A DNA stretch of 10,061 nucleotides from Oscillospiraceae bacterium (GCA_017528675.1 JAFXOO010000503.1:1-10061), one strand, 5' to 3'; positions 1-6,315 are shown, counted from the first letter of the stretch. Notes: a model not told the origin generated them from the sequence alone. Made by a program: numbers and translations.

Positions 1-581
1 CCCGCACCGATTACCACTGGCAGCCCCTTGGCGCCTACTATGCAGCCCAGGAGTTTGCGAAGGTCGCTGACGTTCCTTTTGCGGATCTGGATACCTATGA
101 GAAGGTGGACCGTGAGGGCTATGTCGGGGCATTTGCACGGGTGAACCATATTGATGAGCTCTATAATGCAGCAGAGCGCTTCACTTATTATAAGCCGGCA
201 AACCTCAGTTCCGTGAGCTGCACCTATTTCAACAATGACTTGTCAAACGAGCGCAGCGGGTCCATGTTCTTTGAGGACAATGCGGTCAGCGCCAGCTATA
301 CGGTGTTCATCGGTACTGATGACTGCATCTTCAAGGCGGAAACACCGGTGGATAACGGACGTGTGCTTGTGATCTTCAAGGACAGCTACGGCAATGCGCT
401 GGTGCCGTTCCTGACGGAATCGTTCTCCAAGATCTATCTGTGCGACTTCCGGTTTTTCAACACGGATGCGGTGTCCTTTATTGAGAATGTCGGTGCAACA
501 GATGTGCTGTTTGCGATGTCAACCGTTGCGGTGACCTCCTCGAAGAAGGTAGATACGCTTGCAGGAAATCTCGGCGTATAG
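1..581 (+). CDS. DHHW family protein, 3' end only (SGNH-hydrolase-like)
   Basis: The reading frame is open from base 3 and ends at TAG 579-581, leaving about 192 residues; the 5' end lies outside the window. The fragment begins with RTDYHWQPLGAYYA, a variant (DYHW) of the TD-H-HW-LGAYYA motif that names the DHHW family. Near its end is VIFKDSYGNALVPFL, followed by a segment like YLCDFRFFN. The order of DHHW block, KDSY block and D-R-aromatic block is the usual C-terminal half of this family. DHHW proteins resemble SGNH/AlgX-type hydrolases or acetyltransferases and are often encoded beside MBOAT O-acyltransferases, acting on exported polysaccharide outside the membrane. The partner gene would lie upstream and cannot be seen. 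The internal GTG at 105 is not the start, because the motif upstream of it is in frame. Family membership is fairly secure; substrate and reaction are unknown. Confidence 0.82.
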   Translation, partial: RTDYHWQPLGAYYAAQEFAKVADVPFADLDTYEKVDREGYVGAFARVNHIDELYNAAERFTYYKPANLSSVSCTYFNNDLSNERSGSMFFEDNAVSASYTVFIGTDDCIFKAETPVDNGRVLVIFKDSYGNALVPFLTESFSKIYLCDFRFFNTDAVSFIENVGATDVLFAMSTVAVTSSKKVDTLAGNLGV

Positions 582-609
582 CCGGAAATAGTGGTTCCTG
601 TCATTTTTG

Positions 610-641
610 GTAAAATCCGGGTACTACGAATAGTAAAATCC
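610..641. repeat. Short direct repeat GTAAAATCC, two copies
   Basis: The 9-mer GTAAAATCC occurs at 610-618 and again at 633-641, start to start 23 bases, roughly two helical turns. It lies in the non-coding stretch after the DHHW gene and just before the DnaA-box-like cluster. The spacing would place both copies on about the same face of the DNA, as for a dimeric regulator, but two 9-mers in relatively AT-rich sequence can arise by chance. No known operator is recognised. Confidence 0.3.
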
Positions 642-651
642 TGTTCATATC

Positions 652-763
652 TTTTCCACAAATCGGAGATCTGACGCCGTTGCGCAGCTTCTCCACAGTT
701 TCAACCGAGTTTTCAACAAGTTACAGAACGGAAACAGCGTTGTTTTCCACCCTGTGTTGAAAA
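652..763. other. Cluster of DnaA-box-like 9-mers in non-coding DNA
   Basis: Compared with the DnaA box consensus TTATCCACA, this non-coding stretch holds TTTTCCACA (652-660, one mismatch), TTCTCCACA (689-697, two), TTTTCAACA (710-718, two), TTTTCCACC (743-751, two) and, on the opposite strand, TTTTCAACA (755-763 read in reverse, two). Four point one way and one faces them. Five such words within 112 bases, all in the intergenic region, resemble Firmicute origin DNA or a DnaA-titrating or DnaA-regulated site. No dnaA, dnaN or rpmH gene is visible, and there is no strongly AT-rich unwinding element. It could be part of an origin region whose dnaA lies elsewhere, a secondary DnaA-binding locus, or coincidence among T/C-rich words. 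Confidence 0.35.
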
Positions 764-773
764 CACGGTGGAA
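745..773. repeat. Inverted repeat (hairpin) built on TTCCACC/GGTGGAA
   Basis: TTCCACC (745-751) is the exact reverse complement of GGTGGAA (767-773). An inner stem GTGTT (754-758) pairs with AACAC (762-766) around a GAA loop, with CT at 752-753 unpaired. This gives 12 base pairs with a two-base bulge. It is followed by TGATTTT, a poor U-tract, so a weak terminator is possible. A protein-binding palindrome is equally plausible, because its arms coincide with DnaA-box-like words. Confidence 0.5.
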
Positions 774-800
774 TGATTTTGAATACATGCTGTATACTTC

Positions 801-843
801 ATAGCCCGGCTGCCCACAATAGTGGCAGAACCGGGCTATTTTT
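801..843 (+). terminator. Rho-independent terminator-like hairpin
   Basis: ATAGCCCGG (801-809) pairs perfectly with CCGGGCTAT (831-839). An upper stem CTGCC-AC (810-817, with C815 bulged) pairs with GTGGCAG (822-828) around an AATA loop, leaving AA at 829-830 unpaired. The stem runs into a T-run at 839-843. This is a strong intrinsic terminator shape. It lies 220 bases after the DHHW stop and only 21 bases before the start of the small membrane-protein gene. It could therefore end leftover upstream transcription or act as an attenuator for the 865 gene. Nearly symmetric A/T flanks would allow some reverse-strand activity, but no minus-strand gene is seen. Confidence 0.7.
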
Positions 844-864
844 CCCGGTATACCGCAGGAAAGG

Positions 865-1131
865 ATGATGAACTTGGTAAAGGGAGTCAATCACCGTGTC
901 ATTGAGATCAATCGCCCGGAAAGTGCCTATTTTGAACGGGCTGTGCTCTATCTCCGGCCGGAGCTGAGCGACAGCTCCCTTCAGGCTGTGGAGCTTGCGG
1001 CCGAACGCTATCTTGGAGATGCACTCACGCAGAAACGGCGTTTCCGGATGAGCGGCTGGCTCTGGTTTGCGCTCGGCATGATGGCATCCGGTGTGGCAGC
1101 AGCAGGGATTTTTCTGCTTCGGTGGCTATGA
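865..1131 (+). CDS. Small protein with one C-terminal membrane segment, function unknown
   Basis: An 88-residue protein I do not recognise as a named family. Residues 1-60 are predicted soluble, with a VKGVNHRVIEIN start, an ExAYFERAVLYLRPE stretch and acidic helices. Residues 64-86 (from GWLWFALGMMASG) form one hydrophobic helix after the basic QKRRFR, so the N-terminal part is probably cytosolic with a C-terminal tail anchor. AGGA (857-860) lies 7 bases from the second ATG (868) and 4 from the first (865), so the true start may be 868, one residue shorter. A terminator-like hairpin precedes it by 21 bases. No convincing promoter is visible between the hairpin and the gene, so it may depend on readthrough or on a weak promoter before the hairpin. 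Codon usage resembles its neighbours, which supports a real gene. Confidence 0.72.
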   Translation: MMNLVKGVNHRVIEINRPESAYFERAVLYLRPELSDSSLQAVELAAERYLGDALTQKRRFRMSGWLWFALGMMASGVAAAGIFLLRWL

Positions 1132-1219
1132 TGTCTGCGAAAACACAGGGCGGTATCAGAGAAAAGAGGAACAGTCCGGCTGAAGATGTGAATTATTTTT
1201 GAAAGAACCGAAAAAATGC

Positions 1220-1248
1220 TTGTAATTTATTTGTAACTATGTTATAAT
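1220..1248 (+). promoter_or_regulatory. Sigma-A-type promoter for the rlmB operon
   Basis: TTGTAA (1220-1225) and a perfect TATAAT (1243-1248) are separated by exactly 17 bases in AT-rich sequence. Transcription would start near 1255, about 30 bases before the rlmB ATG. No other promoter this good is seen between here and the window end, and the following genes are tightly spaced, so this is probably the main promoter of the whole downstream operon. Confidence 0.8.
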
Positions 1249-1274
1249 GGTAGAGTACAAGAATTGTGAAAAAT

Positions 1275-1281
1275 GGAGTGA
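1275..1281 (+). promoter_or_regulatory. Ribosome binding site that fixes the rlmB start
   Basis: GGAGTGA lies 7 bases (measured from GGAG) before ATG 1286. The longer frame from ATG 1247 cannot be used by this transcript, because that codon overlaps the -10 box and lies upstream of the expected transcription start. Confidence 0.75.
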
Positions 1282-1285
1282 GATC

Positions 1286-2014
1286 ATGCAGGAAAGAGAT
1301 AATCTGATCATTGGCAGGAATCCTGTCCGTGAAGCGCTGCGCAGCGGGCAGCCGATTGATACCGTTTTCGTTAGTGCCGGCGCAAATCTCGGAGAAATCC
1401 GGGAGCTGGCAAAAGAGGCCGGCGCTGTTGTCAAGACCGTGAATGACCAGAAGCTCTCACAGCTTGCTGAGGGGGGCGTCCATCAGGGCGTTGTGGCACT
1501 TGGTGCCTGTGCAAAGTATGCAAGTCTTGAGGATCTGCTGGATGTTTCCGCCAAAAAGGGGACAAAGCCGTTCCTTATCATTTGCGATGAGATTGAGGAT
1601 CCGCATAATTTAGGCGCCATTATCCGGACTGCCGAGACAGCCGGTGCAGATGGCGTCATCATTCCGAAGCGCCGGAGCGCCATGCTGAGCCCGACGGTCT
1701 ACAAGACCTCGGCCGGTGCGGCAAGCTATGTGCCGGTCGCAAGAGTCCCCAATATTGGTGCAGCCATTGACCGCCTGAAGAAGGAAGGCGTCTGGATCTA
1801 CGGCACCGACATGAACGGCAGCCTGTACACCGAAACCAGCTTTGACGGTGCTGTGGCACTTGTCATCGGCTCGGAGGGGACAGGAATGAGCCGTCTTGTG
1901 CGGGAAAAATGTGATTTTCTTGTAAAGCTGCCGATGCTGGGGAAGATCACCTCGCTGAATGCATCAGTGGCAGCGGGTATTTTTATGTATGAAGTGGTAC
2001 GTCAGAGAGGATGA
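1286..2014 (+). CDS. rlmB: 23S rRNA 2'-O-ribose methyltransferase, RlmB/TrmH (SpoU) family
   Basis: A 242-residue enzyme of the usual length for bacterial RlmB, which methylates the 2'-OH of a guanosine in 23S rRNA (G2251 in E. coli numbering) with S-adenosylmethionine. The N-terminal substrate-binding domain starts with IIGRNPVREAL (residues 8-18) and contains VHQGVVA (65-71). The SPOUT methyltransferase domain shows all three motifs. Motif 1 is DPHNLGAIIRTAE around 105-117, with N108 and R114. Motif 2 is VIGSEGTGMS around 193-202, with E197. Motif 3 is LPMLGKITSLNASVA around 215-229, forming the SAM-binding trefoil knot. The start is set by the promoter and GGAG site just upstream, not by the in-frame ATG at 1247. 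It is first in the operon, 10 bases before the next gene. A tRNA Gm18-type (TrmH) specificity is less likely, because the GRNPVREAL start is typical of RlmB, but exact target choice cannot be read from sequence alone. Confidence 0.93.
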   Translation: MQERDNLIIGRNPVREALRSGQPIDTVFVSAGANLGEIRELAKEAGAVVKTVNDQKLSQLAEGGVHQGVVALGACAKYASLEDLLDVSAKKGTKPFLIICDEIEDPHNLGAIIRTAETAGADGVIIPKRRSAMLSPTVYKTSAGAASYVPVARVPNIGAAIDRLKKEGVWIYGTDMNGSLYTETSFDGAVALVIGSEGTGMSRLVREKCDFLVKLPMLGKITSLNASVAAGIFMYEVVRQRG

Positions 2015-2024
2015 ATTTACATAA

Positions 2025-4481
2025 ATGGATAAACAGGATAAACAGGATCTCTCGCTGGATGATATCCTGAGTGAATATGCGCCCGGTGAAGGCCCTGCCG
2101 GTCTGGATGCGCCTCCCCTGACAGAGGAGGATATGGCCATCGCAGAGGCGGTTGCCCATGCCGAGAGCACCCGACGCACGCCGGCACGCCGTGATCCGGA
2201 TCAGACACACACCAAGGTCGGGTTTATTCAGGCAGCGGATGCGGAGCAGATGCCGATGCGGGTCAATGTGCCCTCCGGGCAGAAGCCGCCGCAGCAGCCG
2301 GCGGCAAGACCTGTCTTTGCGGATGATACGCCCAAGATCCGGCGTATGAGCGATTCCACCAGAGCACGGGAAATTGCCAAGAACAAGAAGAAAAAGAAAA
2401 AGGGCGCCAAGGTGCCCCAGGAGGATTATACCTACGCCAAGGAACGCCCGGAGGGTGAGTATCTCTTTACCCAGATCAAGGGCGCCAAGCGTGCAAAGAA
2501 CCGCAAGAAGGTCAAACGGGAGCCTGTGCTCGGTGCAACCGGAACCGAGACCATCCATATCAACCTCAAGGATGTCGTTCCGGTCAAGCAGGCACCTGCT
2601 GCTGAGCCGGTACAGCCGGTTGAGGTTCCGCCGGCACCAAGAGCGCAGACCACCAGTCTGGATTTGTCTGCCATTCAGCAGGCAGCCGATCCGGTGGCGC
2701 TCGATGTCTCCATTACCCGAACCAAGGAGGAGGCGGAGGCCGAGACCCGCAAGCGTCAGGAACGCATCGACCGCATGGAGCTGCAAAATGTGACGGATAT
2801 CCGGTCGGATATCGCAGAACTGCGCGGCGCCATCAGCTTCCGGATTCTGGCACTGACGATTGTGTTCTTCCTGAGCGGCTATATGGCGCTTGGCGATGTT
2901 CTCACCACGAAATTTCTGACAAATCTGCACCCGGTCATGCTCGCCTTCATCGAGCTGCTGCTTGGTCTGGCGGCATGCGTGGTCTGTGTGCCGGTTCTGC
3001 GCAACGGTCTGACCCGGCTGCTCCGGTTCCAGGCGGATACCGACAGCCTTGCGGCAGTGTCGCTGGTGTCCGGCGTCGTATGCTGCGTTTCCAATGTTGT
3101 GACCGCCATCGGCTACGGCACCTATCGGCCGTATTTTTTGCCGTGTGCAGTGCTGGCGCTGCTTCTGCATTCCATCGGAAAGCTGATGATCGTGAACCGT
3201 GAGATTACCAATCTGCGGTTTGTCACCCGCCGTCATGACTGGCATGGCCTGAGCATCCTGGAGGATGAGCAGCTTGCCGAGACACTGACACGGGGAGTAC
3301 TGGCGGATTTCCCGATTCTTGCCGTGATGCGGCATACGGATTCGCTGACAGACTTCCGGAAGTACACCTATTCCGCCGATATGGCAGACCGCTTCTGCCG
3401 TGTGGCAGCTCCGCTTGTAACAGTATTCGGACTGGCAGTTTCCATTACGATGACCGTCCTGCGGGAGGAATCCGTGAGCTATTGCCTGATGCTGATTTCC
3501 ATGTTCATGGCTGCAACGAGCGGTGCGGCACTGACCTTCATCGTCAACATGCCGATGCTCAAGGCGTGCCGCAAAATGGCTAAGAACGGTGCGCTGATGC
3601 TGGGATACCAGAGTGTGGATGATTTCTATGATACCAATGCGCTGCTCATTGATGCAGCCTCCCTGTTTCCGGACGGGTCTGTGAAGCTTGCAGGCGTGAA
3701 GCTGTTCATCAACGGCAAGACGGATGAGATTCTGCTCACTGCCGCAAGCCTCGCCCGCTTTTCCGGTTCCATCCTCGGTGGCATTTTCAGCGATGTGCTT
3801 CAGGGCAGAGATGCCCACCTGTTCCCGGTGGAAAACTATGTTTACGAGGATTCCATGGGACTTTGCGGCTGGATTCACAGCCAGCGTGTGCTCATGGGCA
3901 ACCGTGAGCTGATGATGGCGCACAATATCGAGGGTCTGCCCTCCCGTACAAGAGAGGAGGAGCTGATCGGTGTCGGCCAGGAGGGCGTCTATCTCTCCAT
4001 TTCCGGCAATCTGTCGGCGCTGTTCCTCGTGGAGATCAACCCCAATAAACAGACCAAATACTGGGCCAAGCAGTGCGTCCGCCACAATATGTGCATGGTC
4101 GTGCGCAGTGTAGACCCGATGATTACCATTAACCGCCTTGCACGCATTCTGGAGGTGCCGCAGGAGGTGCTCAAGATCCTGCCGGTGAAGATGTTCAAGG
4201 TCTACAACAAGGAGACAGAGCCGACCGAGAGCATGAGCGCATCCCTTGCAACGACAACCGGCTTTTCCAGTGTTGCGCAGCTCATTGTCGGCACGAAGGT
4301 GATCCGCAGTCTGGCGTATTTTGGTATCTTCATCCAGGCTGTCACCATTCTGCTGGGGATCGGCATTGTCCTGATGGAGGCGGTGCTGCATGTCGGACTG
4401 ACGCCGGCATGGATGCTCATACTCCAGCTCGCTTCGACCCTGCTGACCTTGCTTGCGGTCAATATCCGCCGGATCAATTGA
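2025..4481 (+). CDS. Large membrane protein resembling a catalytically dead heavy-metal P-type ATPase
   Basis: An 818-residue protein. Residues 1-265 are hydrophilic and low-complexity, with an N-terminal LSLDDILSEY motif, a run of six lysines (121-126) and Pro/Ala-rich stretches. Predicted membrane helices lie near 272-290, 302-323, 341-365, 369-390, 457-479 and 484-508, then a soluble domain of about 245 residues, then helices near 761-784 and 791-812. Six plus two with a cytosolic insert is the plan of P1B-type ATPases. Weak matches support this: TNALLIDAASLFPDGSV (538-553) falls where DKTGTLT should be, MGLCGW...VLMGNRELM (611-630) resembles the KGxxG/VGN nucleotide-domain region, and VPQEVLKILP (711-720) resembles the stretch before the hinge. 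The expected Asp (D543) remains, but KTGT, TGDN (RSVD at 694-697), GDGxND, the TGE of a shortened A domain (391-456) and CPC (TSG near 498-500) are gone. Transport activity is therefore doubtful. The start is the only sensible ATG, though AGAGAGG lies a rather long 14 bases upstream. The exact role is unknown. Confidence 0.75.
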   Translation: MDKQDKQDLSLDDILSEYAPGEGPAGLDAPPLTEEDMAIAEAVAHAESTRRTPARRDPDQTHTKVGFIQAADAEQMPMRVNVPSGQKPPQQPAARPVFADDTPKIRRMSDSTRAREIAKNKKKKKKGAKVPQEDYTYAKERPEGEYLFTQIKGAKRAKNRKKVKREPVLGATGTETIHINLKDVVPVKQAPAAEPVQPVEVPPAPRAQTTSLDLSAIQQAADPVALDVSITRTKEEAEAETRKRQERIDRMELQNVTDIRSDIAELRGAISFRILALTIVFFLSGYMALGDVLTTKFLTNLHPVMLAFIELLLGLAACVVCVPVLRNGLTRLLRFQADTDSLAAVSLVSGVVCCVSNVVTAIGYGTYRPYFLPCAVLALLLHSIGKLMIVNREITNLRFVTRRHDWHGLSILEDEQLAETLTRGVLADFPILAVMRHTDSLTDFRKYTYSADMADRFCRVAAPLVTVFGLAVSITMTVLREESVSYCLMLISMFMAATSGAALTFIVNMPMLKACRKMAKNGALMLGYQSVDDFYDTNALLIDAASLFPDGSVKLAGVKLFINGKTDEILLTAASLARFSGSILGGIFSDVLQGRDAHLFPVENYVYEDSMGLCGWIHSQRVLMGNRELMMAHNIEGLPSRTREEELIGVGQEGVYLSISGNLSALFLVEINPNKQTKYWAKQCVRHNMCMVVRSVDPMITINRLARILEVPQEVLKILPVKMFKVYNKETEPTESMSASLATTTGFSSVAQLIVGTKVIRSLAYFGIFIQAVTILLGIGIVLMEAVLHVGLTPAWMLILQLASTLLTLLAVNIRRIN

Positions 4482-4507
4482 CCGTCCGTTGGTAAAGGAG
4501 AAACACT

Positions 4508-5713
4508 ATGGCAAAACAATCCCGCCATGAGCTGCCGAGGCTGCGGTCAAACCTCAGCGGCAGCTCAACCGGGAAATCTACCCGACGCCGTGGACGGCGT
4601 GACCGCTTCTCCAGCGAGACAGCACCCATCGTGCTCCCGCAGGAGATGCGCAGTGAGCTTGCCAGAGAGCGGGAGATTTCCCGCATTTCTGAGCAGTTCA
4701 CCGATTATGATACACCACAGGCCGCCGCCCCTCGCAGACGAACCCGCCGCAGAACAAGCGGAATTATCCGGCTTCTGCGAGGTGTCTGCATTGTGGCGGC
4801 GCTTGTTTTTCTGCTGTATTCTGCTGCGGCGCTCCTGCTGTTGAGCCGGCTGAACCGGGTTCCGAGGGGAGAGCGCACTGTCATCAGCGGCACACTTGAC
4901 AGGCTGTACGTCCGTACTGTGCTGCTCATCGGGACAGATTCCCGTGACCTCACGGAGGATCGGGGCAGATCGGATTCCATGATTCTGGTGACGCTCAACT
5001 CCCGCACCCATGAAATCGGGCTGCATTCGCTCCTGCGGGATTCCTGGGTAACGATTCCAGGATACGGCGAGGGGCGTCTGAATGCTGCCTATTCCCAGGG
5101 CGGCGCAGAGCTGCTCATGGATACCATCGAACAGAATTATAATGTGAGCGTCGATGACTATGTGTGCGTGGGCTTTCAGGGCTTTGCAGGCGTGATTGAT
5201 GCGCTTGGCGGGGTGGAGCTCACGATCTCCGATGAGGAGGCAGATGCGATTAACCGGATGCTGAGCTATGAAGTGAATTCGCTGATGGGTGAGGCGGAGA
5301 ACGACGGTATGCTTTCCTCCGGCGGCACACTGCTCCTTGACGGAAAACAGGCGCTTTCCTATACAAGAATCCGCTATGTCGGGAATGCCGATTTTGAACG
5401 CACCTCACGCCAGCGTGAGGTCATGACGGCGCTCAGTGAGCGTGTCAGGGAACAGATGCTCAGCGCCGCCCCGAAGCTTGCACGGAATGCGCTGCCGCAT
5501 ATTACGACGAATATGAACCTGGCGGAGCTGTATCTGCTGTCGCTGCGTGCGCCGTTTCTGACGGGATACAGCATGGCAGAACGGCAGATTCCGGCTGACG
5601 GCACCTGGACAGCCGACACGATCAACGGCCAGTCCGTGCTGCTCGTGGATTTTGAGGCCAATGAGCAGATACTCCGGGACAATGCCTATGCTGCCACAAA
5701 GGAGATGCCATGA
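4508..5713 (+). CDS. LytR-CpsA-Psr (LCP) family cell-wall glycopolymer transferase
   Basis: A 401-residue type II membrane protein. LCP enzymes move lipid-linked glycopolymers (teichoic acid, capsule or other wall polysaccharide) onto peptidoglycan outside the membrane. A basic cytosolic tail of about 90 residues (RRRGRRDR at 27-34, RRRTRRRTS near 76-84) leads to a membrane helix at about 92-113. The LCP domain (about 135-312) contains LLIGTDSRDL (139-148), GRSDSMIL (153-160, R154 and D156), LLRDSW (175-180, R177 and D178, with Leu replacing the usual Pro before RD), RLNAAYSQGG (190-199), FQGFAGVIDALGGV (223-236), LSYTRIRY (283-290, R287 and R289) and DFERTSRQRE (295-304, D295, R298, R301). 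The known polyprenyl-phosphate and metal-binding Arg/Asp positions are thus present. AAGGAG (4495-4500) stands 7 bases before the ATG. Its last four bases (ATGA) overlap the next gene, implying translational coupling. The glycopolymer cannot be named from sequence. Confidence 0.92.
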   Translation: MAKQSRHELPRLRSNLSGSSTGKSTRRRGRRDRFSSETAPIVLPQEMRSELAREREISRISEQFTDYDTPQAAAPRRRTRRRTSGIIRLLRGVCIVAALVFLLYSAAALLLLSRLNRVPRGERTVISGTLDRLYVRTVLLIGTDSRDLTEDRGRSDSMILVTLNSRTHEIGLHSLLRDSWVTIPGYGEGRLNAAYSQGGAELLMDTIEQNYNVSVDDYVCVGFQGFAGVIDALGGVELTISDEEADAINRMLSYEVNSLMGEAENDGMLSSGGTLLLDGKQALSYTRIRYVGNADFERTSRQREVMTALSERVREQMLSAAPKLARNALPHITTNMNLAELYLLSLRAPFLTGYSMAERQIPADGTWTADTINGQSVLLVDFEANEQILRDNAYAATKEMP

Positions 5714-6315
5714 GGAAGATGATTCTGCCGCTTCTTGCAGCATTGCTGCTGACGGGATGCGGCACACCAAAGCACCAGCCGGCGGAGCCCATCCGTATGA
5801 CTGAGGCGGAAACGCTGCCGGAGACTCCACCGGAGCCTGCAACCGAAGCGCCTACCCTCGATGTCAGCGAGCGGCTTGCGGAGCTTGCACAGATGACGGG
5901 GACGGCTGTGGTGCTCGATGAACACGGCCACCTCAGCGAGGAGGAAGCTGCACAGTGTCAGGAAACACTCCAGGCGCTCTCTGACAGCAAGGGCATCTGC
6001 ACGGCGCTTGTCATAACCGATGTGCTCGACGGCAATACACCGGAGCGGTTTGCCGCACAGTATTACGATGCCCTGTTCGGGGCACAGGCAGAGGGCTTCT
6101 TGCTGCTGCTCAACAACGAAACCGGACAGGATTACTATTATTGCCCAGGAACAATCACGATTGCAGATACAGAATTGCGCCTTGCGATGGCATCGGGTGA
6201 TCTTGCAGAAGGGGATTACCCGTCGGCGCTGCAAATTCTGCTTCCGGCGGCAGAGGAACTGCTTGTGGTTCCGCCGACAGAAGACATCCCGCAATCTGAC
6301 ATGGAAGCCAATTAA
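5710..6315 (+). CDS. Secreted TPM-domain lipoprotein
   Basis: A 201-residue protein with a lipoprotein signal peptide: MRK, a hydrophobic core, then lipobox LTGC with C17 as the lipidated residue. A Pro/Glu/Thr-rich linker (about 19-50) leads to a domain at about 63-165 fitting the TPM (YgcG/TLP18.3) pattern. That domain shows GTAVVLDEHGHLSEEE (64-79), a helix, TALVITDVLDG (98-108), PERFAAQYYDALFG (111-124), then EGFLLLLNNETGQDYYY (128-144). TPM domains bind metal, and some plant members have phosphatase activity; most bacterial ones have no established reaction. Unlike many TPM proteins there is no C-terminal membrane helix or Gly/Ser-rich tail, so it is held outside the membrane only by its lipid. 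AAAGGAG (5698-5704) lies inside the LCP gene 5 bases before the start. Its place between LCP and MoxR suggests an accessory role at the envelope. The family call is good, though divergence leaves some doubt. Confidence 0.78.
   Translation: MRKMILPLLAALLLTGCGTPKHQPAEPIRMTEAETLPETPPEPATEAPTLDVSERLAELAQMTGTAVVLDEHGHLSEEEAAQCQETLQALSDSKGICTALVITDVLDGNTPERFAAQYYDALFGAQAEGFLLLLNNETGQDYYYCPGTITIADTELRLAMASGDLAEGDYPSALQILLPAAEELLVVPPTEDIPQSDMEAN

Noticed and set aside
584..608. A small GGAA/TTCC inverted repeat followed by ATTTTT just after the DHHW stop, considered as its terminator.
   Set aside because: Only four base pairs form the stem, too weak for an intrinsic terminator.
1128..1202. A 24-codon frame (ATG 1128 to TGA 1200-1202) overlapping the end of the 88-residue gene by four bases.
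   Set aside because: The ATGA overlap hints at coupling, but the peptide is short, polar and featureless, and there is no independent support for translation.
1247..1285. A 13-residue N-terminal extension of RlmB from ATG 1247.
   Set aside because: The ATG overlaps the -10 box and precedes the expected transcription start. ATG 1286 has a GGAG site at proper spacing and starts at the conserved family N-terminus.
1983..4391. An 802-codon open frame on the minus strand, antisense to almost the whole 818-residue protein.
   Set aside because: It mirrors the codon bias of the + strand gene, reads as His/Arg/Gln/Cys-rich sequence without domains or membrane helices, and has no suitable promoter or operon partner. 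The + strand frame has coherent membrane topology and ribosome binding context.
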